This document shows positions 63,801 to 64,000 of a stretch of 64,000 nt of DNA, piece after piece. The translations under genes were made by a program, and so were the position numbers. The notes below the pieces were generated by a model. That model worked only from the letters and a program-made list of their open reading frames with translations, ran no database searches and had not been told where the DNA came from. The stretch covers positions 801,940 to 865,939 of the forward strand of contig NZ_HE978634.1 of assembly GCF_000312045.1 (NCBI RefSeq), written 5' to 3'. Position 1 is the first letter of the stretch. Each line of letters starts with the position of its first letter. Source of the stretch: Noviherbaspirillum massiliense JC206 (GTDB lineage: Bacteria > Pseudomonadota > Gammaproteobacteria > Burkholderiales > Burkholderiaceae_D).

Positions 63801-64000
63801 TTCATACTCCTCGAGCTGCAGTGCGCATCAAGATAATTAGTTCAACCATAGACGGAACGGAAAGCGGCCGCCGAGGCATGCATGCAGGATTTGATTGGAG
63901 TCAAACAAGGAAGGTCTTCCTGCCGGCTGGCTTCGCTTCGTTTCCATAAGCCGCAGCCGATGTGTTCGTGCATCATCTGCTATTGCGCTGCGGAGATATC
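63801..64000. other. Window end, no gene seen
   Basis: 200 bases upstream of the UspA gene. It should hold that gene's promoter. No frame or repeat of note was seen before the window edge. Confidence 0.4.

Overview
The window reads as a chromosomal segment of a GC-rich betaproteobacterium of the Burkholderiales, most likely an Oxalobacteraceae relative (Herbaspirillum, Noviherbaspirillum or Massilia type). This rests on recognised proteins and gene orders: an EF-G start, glnS, alaS, the rpsP-rimM-trmD-rplS operon, etfBA beside an acyl-CoA dehydrogenase, a DUF3579 gene, and a minor-pilin/PilY1 cluster. The genus is an inference from memory of such proteins; no search was run.

Layout. 1-1,080: the 5' end of fusA (minus strand), then a repeat-rich stretch with four copies of an 87-88 bp GTAGGGTGCGC-ended palindromic repeat, around a small gene for a double-glycine-leader peptide with a sigma-54-type promoter. 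1,080-5,500: an MBL-fold hydrolase, a GlxA-type regulator, a RIO kinase and small conserved proteins. 5,500-7,970: an AT-rich, apparently acquired SMC-like ATPase beside a fifth repeat copy. 7,995-11,700: glnS, a DUF2157-type membrane protein and a second small peptide gene with the same promoter and leader layout as the first. 11,700-16,200: kgtP, a LysR regulator, an orphan Bug binding protein and an N-formylglutamate amidohydrolase. 16,500-20,900: small membrane proteins, a MOSC protein, and an operon DUF2306 / 2TM / LytS-type kinase / LytTR regulator. 21,100-27,800: a TldD/TldE-like pair, a CoA transferase and a PAS-PAS-GAF-GGDEF-EAL protein whose GGDEF site is degenerate. 27,900-32,200: glycerophosphodiesterase, alaS, Nudix hydrolase, TusA-like protein. 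32,400-36,100: etfB, etfA and an acyl-CoA dehydrogenase, with a structured intergenic element before the last. 36,200-42,500: small proteins, rpsP-rimM-trmD-rplS, a CoA pyrophosphatase, a CobD/CbiB-family protein and DUF3579. 42,900-51,600: type IV pilus genes pilE, fimT, pilV, pilW, pilX, pilY1 and a TonB-C-like protein. 51,800-57,500: fumC, a LysR regulator, then phosphatase, SDR, thioesterase and acyl-CoA dehydrogenase. 57,900-61,400: a TAXI-type TRAP transporter with DUF1850. 61,600-63,800: stress-type proteins (GlsB/YeaQ, DUF2188, tandem UspA).

How it fits together. Most genes are core metabolism (translation, beta-oxidation electron transfer, TCA cycle, organic-acid uptake) plus surface motility and signalling. 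The least ordinary signal is the pair of small peptide genes at 477-653 and 11,442-11,630. Both start with a similar N-terminus, both carry a [VI]-R-G-[GS] putative processing site, both have a -24/-12 promoter match exactly 76 nt before the ATG, and both carry a hairpin at the same place in the leader. They look like two members of one sigma-54-controlled secreted-peptide family. No dedicated exporter is present here. No tRNA, rRNA, CRISPR array or insertion sequence was recognised.
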